Part shown: positions 8,581 to 17,233 of the stretch, in pieces
How the letters are laid out: every line of letters starts with the position of its first letter
Position numbering within the stretch: the stretch's first letter is position 1
Source: HGM04593 sp045654645
GTDB lineage: Bacteria; Bacteroidota; Bacteroidia; Bacteroidales; Bacteroidaceae
DNA length: 49,688 bases
Reading direction: 5' to 3'
NCBI GenBank assembly: GCA_045654645.1
Contig: JAZONR010000067.1
Coordinates: forward strand, 1 to 49,688
Made by a program: the position numbers and the translations under genes
Notes under the pieces: model-generated
Databases searched by the model: none
Seen by the model: the letters and a program-made list of their open reading frames with translations, nothing else
Told to the model about the DNA's origin: nothing

Positions 8581-8666
8581 CAATTGGAGAAGAGAGGAAG
8601 CACAGCATCCTCTCTCTCCGTAAAAAAACAGTTTTCCAATTAAGACAAACAAAAAAACAATCGCAT

Positions 8667-9359
8667 ATGAAAAGACTTTTTACATCCATCGTATTTTTCC
8701 TCACATTTTTTTCGTTGGCAAACGCACAGGAGACAGTAACAATTAAACTGAACGGCAGCGGCGGCTACAGGACCATCACCTGCAACGGCCAAACAAGCAA
8801 CAGTGGCAAAATGGAGGTCGTCAAAGGCTCACTTGTGGAGCTTGGCACCACAGCCGGCGACCCCGACAGCAAGAAATTTGCCTTCTTCACCATAAACAAG
8901 AGCTACACCAACGGTGGCACCATCGTCTCCAACAGAAACCCCTATGGCTTCATCGCCGAGGAGTCTGCAACATTCTACATCAACTATGTGGATAAGGATG
9001 AAGACCTCACCGCCAATGCAAACATCACAGCCACAGAAGGTGGTTACATCCAGGGATACAGCTATGGACACATATACACCCTTGGCGAGGCGTTTGATTT
9101 CAAAGCTGTTGCCAACGAGGGTTACAGTTTCGTAAACTGGACCGACGCAGACAACAACATTGTGTGCACCGAGGAGAGATTCACAGGCGTAATCACAGCA
9201 AAGGAGCTCACATACACAGCCAATTTTGTTTCAACAACCGGAATTCGAGAGATTGACAGCGAGAAGGAGGTTGTTATCTATGACCTTACAGGCCGCAAGG
9301 TGGAGAAGGCCACAAAGGGCATATACATTGTAAACGGAAAGAAGGTGTTTAAGAAGTAA
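8667..9359 (+). CDS. Secreted 230-residue protein with InlB-type repeat and sorting tail
   Basis: I chose the ATG at 8667, although the frame is open further upstream, because it begins a clean signal peptide (MKRLFTSIVFFLTFFSLANA, likely cut before QET) and lies downstream of a -7 box at 8573. The mature protein is beta-rich. Around residues 130-190 it has GYSFVNWTDADNN... and LTYTANF, the form of the bacterial InlB B-type repeat. It ends with VVIYDLTGRKVE...KGIYIVNGKKVFKK, the short C-terminal tail shared by several secreted proteins in this window and resembling a type IX secretion sorting module. The function is unknown; an extracellular or surface-attached protein is likely. The alpha/beta hydrolase gene begins 29 bases after its stop. 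Confidence 0.7.
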   Translation: MKRLFTSIVFFLTFFSLANAQETVTIKLNGSGGYRTITCNGQTSNSGKMEVVKGSLVELGTTAGDPDSKKFAFFTINKSYTNGGTIVSNRNPYGFIAEESATFYINYVDKDEDLTANANITATEGGYIQGYSYGHIYTLGEAFDFKAVANEGYSFVNWTDADNNIVCTEERFTGVITAKELTYTANFVSTTGIREIDSEKEVVIYDLTGRKVEKATKGIYIVNGKKVFKK

Positions 9360-9388
9360 AAAGACGCCATCATAACCCGATTGCACAG

Positions 9389-10147
9389 ATGATATATAAA
9401 TACAACAATCTGAAAGTAAACATAACCACAGCGGGAAGCGGAGCACCCGTTTTCCTGCTGCACGGGTGGGGCTGCACCGGCGAGATTTTCAACGCAATAC
9501 AGCAGGTGCTTGCCACAGCCTACACCACCTATGCCTTCGACTTCCCGGGCTTTGGAGCGTCGGATGAGCCAACCGAAGTGTGGGGCGTTGAGGAGTATAC
9601 ACGCCTTGTTGAGCAGTTTGCCCTGGAGAACGGCATTGAAAGGCCTGCACTTATGGGACACTCGTTCGGCGGAAGGGTGAGCATTGTCTATGCCTCGCGC
9701 AACGATGTGAGCCGCGTGGTGCTTGTTGATGCAGCCGGCATAAAGCCCAAACGCCCACTGAAATACTATTGGAAAGTCTACACCTTCAAGGCAATGAAGT
9801 GGCTGTGCAACACATTCCTGCCAAAGGCCAAAGCACAGGCAATAATAGACAAACGCCGCAAGGGTGCAGGGTCGAGCGACTATAACAACGCATCGCCAAT
9901 GATGCGCGCAATTCTGTCTAAAGTAGTCAATGAAGACCTCAAGCACCTTATGCCAAGCATAATGGCTCCCACCCTGCTCTTCTGGGGAAATATGGACACC
10001 GCCACACCATTGAGCGACGCAAAGACAATGGAAAAACTCATCCCCGATGCAGGGTTGGTTGTGGCACACGGCACCGGGCACTTCTCGTTCCTTGAGAACG
10101 CAGGCCTGTTTGCCGCCGTAATAAAAAATTTCTTCAACATAAAATAA
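9389..10147 (+). CDS. Alpha/beta hydrolase
   Basis: This is a 252-residue cytoplasmic alpha/beta-fold hydrolase. It shows the oxyanion region LLHGWGCTGE (residues 24-33), FPGFGASDEP, the nucleophile elbow GHSFGG (Ser near 93), an acid-region NMDTATP and the C-terminal GHFSFLE with the catalytic His. There is no signal peptide. The substrate cannot be told. Its stop and the ATG of the MurF-like gene are one base apart, and the Ddl-like gene follows, so it probably serves the same peptide-ligase pathway, for instance as an esterase or amidase. No separate promoter is seen in the 29-base gap upstream. Confidence 0.85.
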   Translation: MIYKYNNLKVNITTAGSGAPVFLLHGWGCTGEIFNAIQQVLATAYTTYAFDFPGFGASDEPTEVWGVEEYTRLVEQFALENGIERPALMGHSFGGRVSIVYASRNDVSRVVLVDAAGIKPKRPLKYYWKVYTFKAMKWLCNTFLPKAKAQAIIDKRRKGAGSSDYNNASPMMRAILSKVVNEDLKHLMPSIMAPTLLFWGNMDTATPLSDAKTMEKLIPDAGLVVAHGTGHFSFLENAGLFAAVIKNFFNIK

Positions 10148-10148
10148 T

Positions 10149-11696
10149 ATGGACCATTTCGCCAACAACTATACAATAGTGGCACTCTTCTTCTTCCTGA
10201 TGATTGCCAAGTATGACATACATATGTTCCAGCTTGCCTCCTACCGCAACAGCCGCTATTTCCGCTGGCTTGTACCGGGGAACATAATCTCAATTAAACG
10301 TCTGCTTGCCGTGGCAATGCTTGCCGTTGCCTTTGTGCCGGGTTATTGGGGAAGCGGTGCTGCCACATTTATCACTGCAGCCGGATGGTTCCATTGCTTC
10401 AGCGAGAAATTCAAGACACCGCTTGTGTACACAATGCGTGTAAAAAGGCTCTTTGCCACAAACATCATACTGTTTGCAGCCATTGCAACTGCGGCAGTCC
10501 TGTTTGCCGGGAGATGGGCAATGCCTGTCATTGGCGCAGCACTCCTTCTCTCCAACTTCATAATGCTGCTTGCCAACCTTGTGAACACCCCGATAGAGAA
10601 GGCCATCAACCGCCACTACTACAACGACGCCAAGCGCATCATTGAGAGCCACAAGGGACTCATTGTCATTGGCGTTACCGGCAGTTTTGGCAAGACAAGC
10701 ACAAAGAACTACCTTGCAGGCGTGCTTGCCGAGAAATACAACGTGCTTGTTACCCCCGGAAACTTCAACACACTGCTGGGAGTCATTCGCACCATACGCG
10801 AGCAGTTGCGCCCCTATCATCAGGTGTTCATTGTGGAGATGGGCGCAAAGCAAAGGAATGACATCAAGGAGATATGCGACCTTGTGCACCCCACAATGGG
10901 AATAGTAACCGCCGTTGGCGAAATGCACCTTGAGACATTCAAGAGCGTAGAAAACATACAACACACAAAATTCGAGCTCATAAACTCACTGCCGGCCAAC
11001 GGCCTTGGAGTGATAAACTATGACTCGGAGTACATTAGGAAATACAACGGCATCACAAGCCCCTGCAAGCTCATAAAGTATGCGGTGGAGAGCGACGCCG
11101 ACTACAAAGCTTGCGATGTGCAGTATGGCGCAGGAGGCCTCTCCTTCACACTCAACGAGGAGAGATACAGCAGCCGTCTGTTGGGAAGCGGCAACCTGCT
11201 GAACCTGCTTGCATCCATTGCCATTGCCAACCACCTTGGTGTGCCGGCCAACAAACAGCGCAACGCCATCGCACGCCTGCAGCCGGTTGAACACCGCCTC
11301 TCTATGAAGGTTTCCAATGGAATAACAGTGCTCGACGATGCCTATAACTCCAACCCTCAGGGCGCAAAGATGAGCCTCGAAGTGCTAAAGAATTTCAAGG
11401 TAGCCCAGGGCAACAGACGCATTGTCATAACCCCCGGCTTTGTTGAGATGGGCACACGCCAGGCCGCAGCCAACAAGGAACTTGGGCGCACAATTGCCAC
11501 CAGTTGCGACTATGCCATACTGGTGAACGCCACCAACCGCGACGCATTGAAAGCCGGTGTAGAAGACGGCGGAATGGCACCCGACAACTATTTTGTTGCC
11601 GACTCACTGAACCACGCACACGCCCACCTTGCACAGCTGTTGCGCCCCGGCGACGTGGTGCTTTATGAGAATGATTTGCCCGATAATTTTAAGTAA
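10149..11696 (+). CDS. Membrane-anchored Mur ligase (MurF-like)
   Basis: MurF adds D-Ala-D-Ala to UDP-MurNAc-tripeptide in the cytosol. This 515-residue relative has the ATP site VIGVTGSFGKTSTKN (P-loop from about 175), EMGAKQRNDIKEI, the central MurF segment VEHRLSMKV and DDAYNSNPQG, and a ligase C-terminal domain. The usual soluble N-terminal substrate domain is missing. Residues 1-150 instead hold four or five hydrophobic segments (for example TIVALFFFLMIA, LFATNIILFAAIATAAVLF and VIGAALLLSNFIMLLANLV). That points to a membrane-bound acceptor, perhaps lipid-linked. It lies between a hydrolase and a Ddl homologue, 27 bases before the latter. It could be the housekeeping MurF or a dedicated paralogue; the membrane region favours the latter. 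Confidence 0.75.
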   Translation: MDHFANNYTIVALFFFLMIAKYDIHMFQLASYRNSRYFRWLVPGNIISIKRLLAVAMLAVAFVPGYWGSGAATFITAAGWFHCFSEKFKTPLVYTMRVKRLFATNIILFAAIATAAVLFAGRWAMPVIGAALLLSNFIMLLANLVNTPIEKAINRHYYNDAKRIIESHKGLIVIGVTGSFGKTSTKNYLAGVLAEKYNVLVTPGNFNTLLGVIRTIREQLRPYHQVFIVEMGAKQRNDIKEICDLVHPTMGIVTAVGEMHLETFKSVENIQHTKFELINSLPANGLGVINYDSEYIRKYNGITSPCKLIKYAVESDADYKACDVQYGAGGLSFTLNEERYSSRLLGSGNLLNLLASIAIANHLGVPANKQRNAIARLQPVEHRLSMKVSNGITVLDDAYNSNPQGAKMSLEVLKNFKVAQGNRRIVITPGFVEMGTRQAAANKELGRTIATSCDYAILVNATNRDALKAGVEDGGMAPDNYFVADSLNHAHAHLAQLLRPGDVVLYENDLPDNFK

Positions 11697-11723
11697 ACAA
11701 TCAAAAACAATATACACACAACA

Positions 11724-12938
11724 ATGAAAACTAATGTAGGAGTAGTATTTGGCGGGCGTTCCGTCGAGAACGAGATATCAGTAATAACTGCCAACCAGGC
11801 TATGGCAGCAATGGACAGGGAGAAGTATGAAATCACTCCCATTTATATAACCAAAGAGGGCAAGTGGTACACAGGCGAGGCGCTGCTCAATGTAGCCAAC
11901 TATCGCAACCCTAAGAAGTTGCTTGCAATGTGCGAGGAGGTTTATATGAAGCCAATATATGGCGACACCAATCTCTACCGCACCAAGAAGGGCCTCTTCC
12001 AAAAGGATATTGTTACAAGACTCGATGTTATTCTTCCCGCGCTGCACGGCACCAACTGCGAAGACGGTACTTTCCAGGGCGTAATGGAGTTCAGCGGCAT
12101 TCCCTACACCGGATGCAACACCCTTGCATCGGCCAACGGAATGGACAAGATAACTATGAAGATGATTCTGAAGGAGTGTGGTATTCCCGTCATCGACTAC
12201 TGTTGGTTCAGCGACAAACAGTGGGCCGACAAGCAGGAGGAGACCGTTGCCGACATTGAAGAGAAACTGGGTTACCCCGTTATTGTCAAGCCTGCAAACA
12301 GTGGCTCAAGCGTGGGCATACGCGCCGCACATAACCGCGAGGAGCTGCTCGATGCTGTGGACTACGCAATTTCGTTCACAAGCCGTGTAATCATTGAAAA
12401 GTATGTGCAGAAACTCAAGGAGGTGAACTGTGCCGTGCTTGGCAACTATTACGAGTGCCAGCCTTCGGTGTGCGAGGTGCCCGTGCGCAGCGGTGAGATT
12501 CTCTCCTATCAGGACAAGTATATGAACGGTGGCGGCAAGCAGTCGCAGGGTATGCAATCTACCGTGCGCGAAATTCCCGCCAACCTGCCCCGGGAGAGCA
12601 CAGAGTTCATTCAGAAAGCTGCCTGCGACACATTCCGCGCACTCTCTTGCGACGGTGTGGCACGCATCGACTTCATCATTGACGAAGCAACAGGCGACAT
12701 CTTTGTGAACGAGATTAATACAATCCCCGGCTCACTCTCTTTCTATCTGTGGGAGTATAGCGGCATAAACTTCACCTCGCTTGTAGACAGGCTCATTGAG
12801 ATAGCCTTCCGCCGCAAGCAGGATGCCGGCTTCAAGGCCGTAAACTATGGCGAGAATATCTTTGCTGCACAGAGCACCGGCGGCGCAAAAACAGGCGCCA
12901 AACTCGGTGGCAAGATGGGCGGCAAGTTTGGAAAATAA
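11724..12938 (+). CDS. D-alanine-D-alanine ligase-like ATP-grasp protein
   Basis: The 404-residue protein has Ddl order: GGRSVENEIS at the N-terminus (Ddl usually GGxSxEHxxS), HGTNCEDGTFQG (residues 108-119; usually GEDG), ATP-grasp NSGSSVG near 192-198, SYQDKY in the omega loop, RIDFI, and the Mg-binding EINTIPGSLSFYLWE (from 330). The metal and ATP residues look intact, so it should form an acyl-phosphate and join two small acids, classically D-Ala with D-Ala. It is longer than ordinary Ddl (about 300-370) and ends in a Gly/Lys-rich tail, GGAKTGAKLGGKMGGKFGK. The substituted substrate-site residues leave the second substrate open (D-Ala, D-Ser, D-Lac or other). It is the last gene of the hydrolase and MurF-like operon, closed by a terminator eight bases later. 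Confidence 0.8.
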   Translation: MKTNVGVVFGGRSVENEISVITANQAMAAMDREKYEITPIYITKEGKWYTGEALLNVANYRNPKKLLAMCEEVYMKPIYGDTNLYRTKKGLFQKDIVTRLDVILPALHGTNCEDGTFQGVMEFSGIPYTGCNTLASANGMDKITMKMILKECGIPVIDYCWFSDKQWADKQEETVADIEEKLGYPVIVKPANSGSSVGIRAAHNREELLDAVDYAISFTSRVIIEKYVQKLKEVNCAVLGNYYECQPSVCEVPVRSGEILSYQDKYMNGGGKQSQGMQSTVREIPANLPRESTEFIQKAACDTFRALSCDGVARIDFIIDEATGDIFVNEINTIPGSLSFYLWEYSGINFTSLVDRLIEIAFRRKQDAGFKAVNYGENIFAAQSTGGAKTGAKLGGKMGGKFGK

Positions 12939-12945
12939 AAACCAT

Positions 12946-12979
12946 AGCGGAGTGCCCGGGCCGGGCACTCCGCTTTTTA
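12946..12979 (+). terminator. Strong intrinsic terminator after the ddl-like gene
   Basis: AGCGGAGTGCCCGG (12946-12959) pairs perfectly with CCGGGCACTCCGCT (12961-12974), followed by a T run. It begins eight bases after the ddl-like stop and ends 15 bases before the next ATG at 12994. Confidence 0.88.
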
Positions 12980-12993
12980 TAACAGCACCACCT

Positions 12994-13935
12994 ATGAAGA
13001 AACTCCTTTTCACATTGGCAGCACTCTTTTGCTTCACAGTTGCACACGCCGGCGATGAGCCGATAACGTTACACACCGCAACAGGCGACATACACGGAAT
13101 GCTTATGTTGCCAAAGGGCAATACCCCCTGTCCCGTAGTGCTCATAATATCCGGCAGCGGGCCCACAGATATGAACGGCAACAGCATTGGTGCCCGAATG
13201 ACCAACAACTCACTGCTGTTCCTTGCCAACGGACTGGCCGAAAATGGCATTGCATCGGTGCGATACGACAAGCGCGGCATTGGAAAGAGCGCAGATGCCG
13301 GCGGCAAGGAAGAGGAATTGCGCTTCGACCACTACATCAACGACGCGGCAGCCTGGGCCGACAAGCTTGGCAGCGACAGCCGCTTCAGCAAGGTGATAAT
13401 CGCCGGACACAGCGAGGGCTCACTCATTGGAATGGTTGCAGCCCAAAGGAGCAAGGCCGTGAACGCCTATATCTCTATTGCCGGTTGCGGCAGCCCTGCA
13501 TACGAAATCATTGAAAAACAGCTGCAGGGCAACCCCGAGAAGATACGCAACGAATCGGCAGCAATATGCAAGGAGCTGTGCCAGGGACGCACGGTAACCG
13601 ACATACCTTTTTACCTTATGTCGCTCTACCGCCCCAGTGTGCAGCCCTACCTTATATCGTGGTTCCGCTACAACCCAGCCAACGAGATAGCCCGTCTCTC
13701 CATCCCCGTGTTCATAGCACAGGGCGACAAGGACATACAAGTGGGCGTTGATGAGGCCGAAAAACTGCACCGGGCACTCCCCAATGCAAGCTGCCTCGTT
13801 GTAAAGAATATGAACCACGTGCTCAAGCAGTGCGATAGCGATAATATGCAGTTGCAATTGATGACATACAACAACCCGGACCTCCCTGTAAAACAGGAGT
13901 TGATTGAGGCTATAACAGATTTCATAAAGAGGTAG
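12994..13935 (+). CDS. Secreted alpha/beta hydrolase
   Basis: I chose ATG 12994, not the longer open frame from 12847, because it starts the signal peptide MKKLLFTLAALFCFTVAHA (cut before GDEP) and lies after the terminator hairpin. The 313-residue product is an alpha/beta hydrolase with SGSGPTDMNG (oxyanion region), YDKRGIGKS, the nucleophile elbow GHSEGS near residue 140, the acid in AQGDKDIQV and the catalytic His in MNHVLK. This is the family of secreted or periplasmic esterases and peptidase-like hydrolases common in Bacteroidales. The substrate is unknown. The terminator separates it from the ligase operon. Whether it has its own promoter is unclear, because only about 15 bases lie between the terminator and the ATG. 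Confidence 0.85.
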   Translation: MKKLLFTLAALFCFTVAHAGDEPITLHTATGDIHGMLMLPKGNTPCPVVLIISGSGPTDMNGNSIGARMTNNSLLFLANGLAENGIASVRYDKRGIGKSADAGGKEEELRFDHYINDAAAWADKLGSDSRFSKVIIAGHSEGSLIGMVAAQRSKAVNAYISIAGCGSPAYEIIEKQLQGNPEKIRNESAAICKELCQGRTVTDIPFYLMSLYRPSVQPYLISWFRYNPANEIARLSIPVFIAQGDKDIQVGVDEAEKLHRALPNASCLVVKNMNHVLKQCDSDNMQLQLMTYNNPDLPVKQELIEAITDFIKR

Positions 13936-14065
13936 GCATATTAGAGAGAGATGAGACGCTCTCACCCACAATTAAGTGCCCACTGCAATACTGCAATCCA
14001 AAAGAGCATACGCCCACCATCGCCGGGAGACACTCCCACCAAAGGTACCAATGTTCTTGTGCGTT

Positions 14066-14362
14066 CTATCTGCGGCCTCTCCTCTTTGAGATATCATTGT
14101 ACATCTTAATAGCAAAAACTATTATGCTGCACAAGCAGGTAACAGCATTGGTTACCACCATAGACCATATTACCCCCGGGCGATGCAGCAGCCCCTGCAC
14201 AACAAAGGCAAAGGCGCCAACAGCCATCATCAGGAAAGTGGGCAGTGCAATGCCATCGGTGTTACGGGTGCGGATAGTTTCAACAGCCTGCGGCAAATAG
14301 CCAAGAATGAGCCCTGCGCTTGCTATGTAGCCAAAAACGTTGTAGAGAATACTCTGTTCCAT
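14066..14362 (-). CDS. SemiSWEET (PQ-loop) sugar transporter
   Basis: A 98-residue membrane protein with three hydrophobic segments and the PQ-loop signature LGYLPQAVETIRTRNTDGIA in the first (about residues 20-39). This is the size and form of bacterial SemiSWEETs, which dimerise to move small sugars through the inner membrane. The sugar cannot be read. A conserved-type Asn lies in the third segment (VVTNAVTCLCSII). The ATG at 14362 is only four bases past the T run of a strong minus-strand terminator, so the leader is almost absent. The gene converges on the secreted hydrolase gene across about 130 bases in which I see no gene. Confidence 0.85.
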   Translation of the reverse strand: MEQSILYNVFGYIASAGLILGYLPQAVETIRTRNTDGIALPTFLMMAVGAFAFVVQGLLHRPGVIWSMVVTNAVTCLCSIIVFAIKMYNDISKRRGRR

Positions 14363-14365
14363 ATC

Positions 14366-14408
14366 ATAAAAACAATTACGGGGGCGGTTAGCCGCCCCCG
14401 TAATTGTT
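14366..14408 (-). terminator. Intrinsic terminator between prmA and the SemiSWEET gene
   Basis: AACAATTACGGGGGCGG (14371-14387) pairs perfectly with 14392-14408 around TTAG. Read on the minus strand, the hairpin runs into TTTTT. It ends prmA transcription 28 bases past the stop codon and lies immediately before the SemiSWEET start, so it may also act as an attenuator. Confidence 0.88.
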
Positions 14409-14435
14409 AATGCACTATCAAGGCTTTTTGTTCTC

Positions 14436-15284
14436 TCACCCCTTCACAAAGCGCATTATAGCCCAGCGATTATCCTCGGCATAATCCAAGTAACGCAGGC
14501 CGTGGAGAGCGGCTTCCTCCTTCAGCACATCCATATCATCGGTATAAAAACCGCTTATGAAGAGCTGAGAGCCGCTGTGCATACAGCGCACATAATTCAC
14601 AATATCCATAAGCAGAATGTTGCGATTTATGTTAGCTATCACAAAATCAAAGCTATCACCATCCTTTATAGCATCGGCGCCACCCAAACGCACTTCAATA
14701 TCGGGCACACCATTGAGCAGCACATTCTCCTTGGCATTCTCATAGGCAAACTCATCAATGTCAATTGCAACCACATCGGTGGCTCCGTGCTTGCGCGCAA
14801 GGATGGCAAGCAGCGCAGTGCCGCAACCCATATCAAGCACACTCTTGCCGTTCATATCGCTCGCAAGAATAGCGCGCAACATATGGCAGGTTGTTTGGTG
14901 ATAACCGGTGCCAAAAGCCATTTTGGGGTCTATGAGAATATCGTAGCGCGCAGCAGGCACATCCCTGTGGAAAGTGCTGTGTATCACACACTCATCGCCC
15001 AACACAATGGGTTGAAAATAGTTCTTCTCCCATTCGGCATTCCAGTCCTCACCCTCGATAAACTCATCGGAATAGGCTATCCCAAAGCCTTCGAGTGGGA
15101 AGGCTGCAACAACGGCGGCAATGGCATCGGCATCATAGAGTGCCTGTGGCACATAGGCCGACATACCCTCCTCCTCGGGAACAAAGCTCTCAAAACCCAC
15201 ATCGGCAAGCAGAGCCGCAAGAACATCGGTGGCAACCTCCTCATTGGGGGTTACTGTAAACTTAACTCTTGTGTAGTCATTCAT
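14436..15284 (-). CDS. prmA: Ribosomal protein L11 methyltransferase
   Basis: PrmA trimethylates ribosomal protein L11 using S-adenosylmethionine. From the ATG at 15284 (MNDYTRVKFTV, chosen over an upstream ATG at 15329 that adds a non-conserved stretch) the protein is 282 residues, the usual length. The N-terminal L11-recognition domain covers about 1-100. Then come MAFGTGYHQTT, the SAM-binding VLDMGCGTALLAILARKHGA, VAIDIDEFAYENAKENV and the NPPF-equivalent FVIANINRNILL. It lies 57 bases downstream of the MATE gene on the same strand, and a strong terminator follows. Confidence 0.92.
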   Translation of the reverse strand: MNDYTRVKFTVTPNEEVATDVLAALLADVGFESFVPEEEGMSAYVPQALYDADAIAAVVAAFPLEGFGIAYSDEFIEGEDWNAEWEKNYFQPIVLGDECVIHSTFHRDVPAARYDILIDPKMAFGTGYHQTTCHMLRAILASDMNGKSVLDMGCGTALLAILARKHGATDVVAIDIDEFAYENAKENVLLNGVPDIEVRLGGADAIKDGDSFDFVIANINRNILLMDIVNYVRCMHSGSQLFISGFYTDDMDVLKEEAALHGLRYLDYAEDNRWAIMRFVKG

Positions 15285-15341
15285 ATTCTGTAAGTATTTT
15301 ATATCAAATAGAAAATCTTTGCGAAACAAGCACTGTCATTC

Positions 15342-16691
15342 TCACTGCACCGCCCACAGACGCTCCTTCTTCATCAGCACACTGCGGAAACGCATATAGA
15401 ACAACACGCCCGCGAATGTGAGTCCAAAGGGGAACGAGAGCCACACACCTGTGAGCCCCAGCCCAAAGGGGAAGGCAAACAGATAGCCCAACGGCAAACA
15501 GACAACAAAATAGGAGACAAAGGCAAAGAGCATTGCAGGCTTCACATCGGCAAGGCCACGCAAAGCATTGGAGAAGTTACACTGCAACCCATCGCCAAAC
15601 TGGTAGAGGATAAACGGTATGCCAAGCTGCGCCACAAGCAGCACCACCTCAACATCATCGGTAAACAGCGCTCCCATAACATCGCGCACCACATATATCA
15701 GCAGCGAAGCAGCCACCGCCATCACAAGAATGAGATGAAAACCCGCATTCACCGAGCGTCGGATGTTGCCCGCATCGCATCTGCCATTGTAGTTGCTCAC
15801 CTTCACTGCCACTGCAGCCGCCATTCCATAATAGAGCATAAAACCCAGCTGGCCCACCGTGCACATTATCTGGTGCGCAGCAAGAGCCGATGTTCCCAGC
15901 CACCCCACCATAATTGTGGCAAGGCTGAAGGAGGCTGTCTCCATTCCCATCTGTGCCGCCACAGGCAAGCCAAGGTAACACAATTCCCGCTGCTTGTCGG
16001 CTGTTATGCTGCCGCCGAAAAAGCCCTGCATATATACCCTGTATCTGTTGCTCCTGAGGAACACCGCAAGCGCAATGGCAAGCATAGCCATACGCGAGAG
16101 CACCGTTGCCAAGCCCGCACCCAGCAAGCCCAGCTCGGGGAAGCCCCATTTTCCAAAGATAAGTATATAGTTCCCCACAATGTTTATCACGTTTCCCACA
16201 AGCATTATGCACATCGACGTTCTTGTGTCGGTTATTCCATCAATAAACTGCTTGAAAGCATTGAACAGCATAACAAAGGGAAGCGACAACAGCAGCACAA
16301 GGAAATAGGGGCGAATGAGTGGCAGTAGCTCCACCGGCTGCCCCAGGCGCCCCACATTCAAATAGAGCAGCCCCATAACAGCCATCACCGCAAACGCCAT
16401 AATCCCATTGGCAAGCAAGGCATTCTTCAACACAAGGCCCGCCTCCTTCAACTTCCCTTCGCCAAAGAGCCTGCCCACAATAGGCGTCAGACCATAGGAA
16501 AAACCCATAGCGAATATCACGGCAAGGTTGAAGAGATTATTCACAAAGCTTGCAGCGGCAAGGTCCTCGGTACCGTACCAACCAACCATAAATGTATCGG
16601 CAAAAGAGACAAGTATAACCCCCAGCTGCCCAATGATTATGGGCAGCCCAAGAGTAGTCAGTTCTTTATAGTGTGAGCCGTAGGTCTTCAT
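15342..16691 (-). CDS. MATE family multidrug/toxin efflux transporter
   Basis: The 449-residue inner-membrane protein has twelve hydrophobic segments in two homologous halves, the standard MATE build. Typical motifs are LPIIIGQLGVILVSFADTF with a helix-1 Asp at the start, and AAQMGMETASFSLATIMVGW opening the second half. MATE proteins expel cationic drugs or dyes in exchange for sodium or protons; the substrate is unknown. It follows the FKBP gene by 43 bases and precedes prmA by 57, so the three are likely one transcript. Confidence 0.9.
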   Translation of the reverse strand: MKTYGSHYKELTTLGLPIIIGQLGVILVSFADTFMVGWYGTEDLAAASFVNNLFNLAVIFAMGFSYGLTPIVGRLFGEGKLKEAGLVLKNALLANGIMAFAVMAVMGLLYLNVGRLGQPVELLPLIRPYFLVLLLSLPFVMLFNAFKQFIDGITDTRTSMCIMLVGNVINIVGNYILIFGKWGFPELGLLGAGLATVLSRMAMLAIALAVFLRSNRYRVYMQGFFGGSITADKQRELCYLGLPVAAQMGMETASFSLATIMVGWLGTSALAAHQIMCTVGQLGFMLYYGMAAAVAVKVSNYNGRCDAGNIRRSVNAGFHLILVMAVAASLLIYVVRDVMGALFTDDVEVVLLVAQLGIPFILYQFGDGLQCNFSNALRGLADVKPAMLFAFVSYFVVCLPLGYLFAFPFGLGLTGVWLSFPFGLTFAGVLFYMRFRSVLMKKERLWAVQ

Positions 16692-16734
16692 TTTGTTTTA
16701 ATAGAGTGCAAAACAGAGTACACCCGAAAGTTTT

Positions 16735-17145
16735 TTACATTATTGCAACAAGTTCCATTTCAAAGATGAGAGTGGAATATGCCGGTATAGGACCGCTGGC
16801 ACGTGTGCCATAGCCCACCTGATAAGGGATATATACAATCCAATGGTCGCCAACGTGCATCTGTGTGAGAGCTATCTGCCAACCAACAATAAGGTCGCTC
16901 ACACGGAAGGCCTCGGGATAGCCACGTTCATAGCTGCTGTCGAACACCCTGCCATTGATGAGACTGCCCTTGTAATTTACAGTAACCACATTTCCGGAAC
17001 GCGGCGTGCGGTCGCCCTCGCCGCTCTTAAGGATTTTCACAAGCACGCCTTGAGAAATCTCAAAGAGTTCCTCCTCGCCATCGCGCAATGCCTGCATAAA
17101 AGCCTCGTTCTTCAGTTTATATTCGTTGTTCTTTATCTTTGCCAT
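16735..17145 (-). CDS. FKBP-type peptidyl-prolyl cis-trans isomerase
   Basis: The FKBP fold fills the last 95 residues of this 136-residue protein: SGNVVTVNYKGSLINGRVFD, VGWQIALTQMHVGDHWIVYI, VGYGTRASGPIPAYSTLIFE. These cover most of the active-site positions (Tyr, Phe, Asp, Trp, Tyr). I start it at ATG 17145 (MAKIKNNEYK), two codons inside a TTG-started frame. There is no signal peptide, unlike many Bacteroidales FKBPs, so it is probably cytoplasmic. The N-terminal 40 residues are charged and helical. The role is protein folding; targets are unknown. Confidence 0.9.
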   Translation of the reverse strand: MAKIKNNEYKLKNEAFMQALRDGEEELFEISQGVLVKILKSGEGDRTPRSGNVVTVNYKGSLINGRVFDSSYERGYPEAFRVSDLIVGWQIALTQMHVGDHWIVYIPYQVGYGTRASGPIPAYSTLIFEMELVAIM

Positions 17146-17233
17146 ACACAAATATTGTTAAAGTCTTTAAAGGATAGAGAGAGAATGGTAACAAGCACCC
17201 CTGCAACACCACTCTTTGCGTTGTGGGGTGTGT

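Noticed and set aside
8355..8666. N-terminal extension of the 230-residue secreted protein
   Set aside because: The 104 extra codons lie before the promoter box at 8573 and before a perfect signal peptide, so they are unlikely to be translated.
17151..17233. GC-rich inverted repeat between the TSCPD and FKBP genes
   Set aside because: The stem is interrupted and no T run follows on the minus strand, so I do not call it a terminator.
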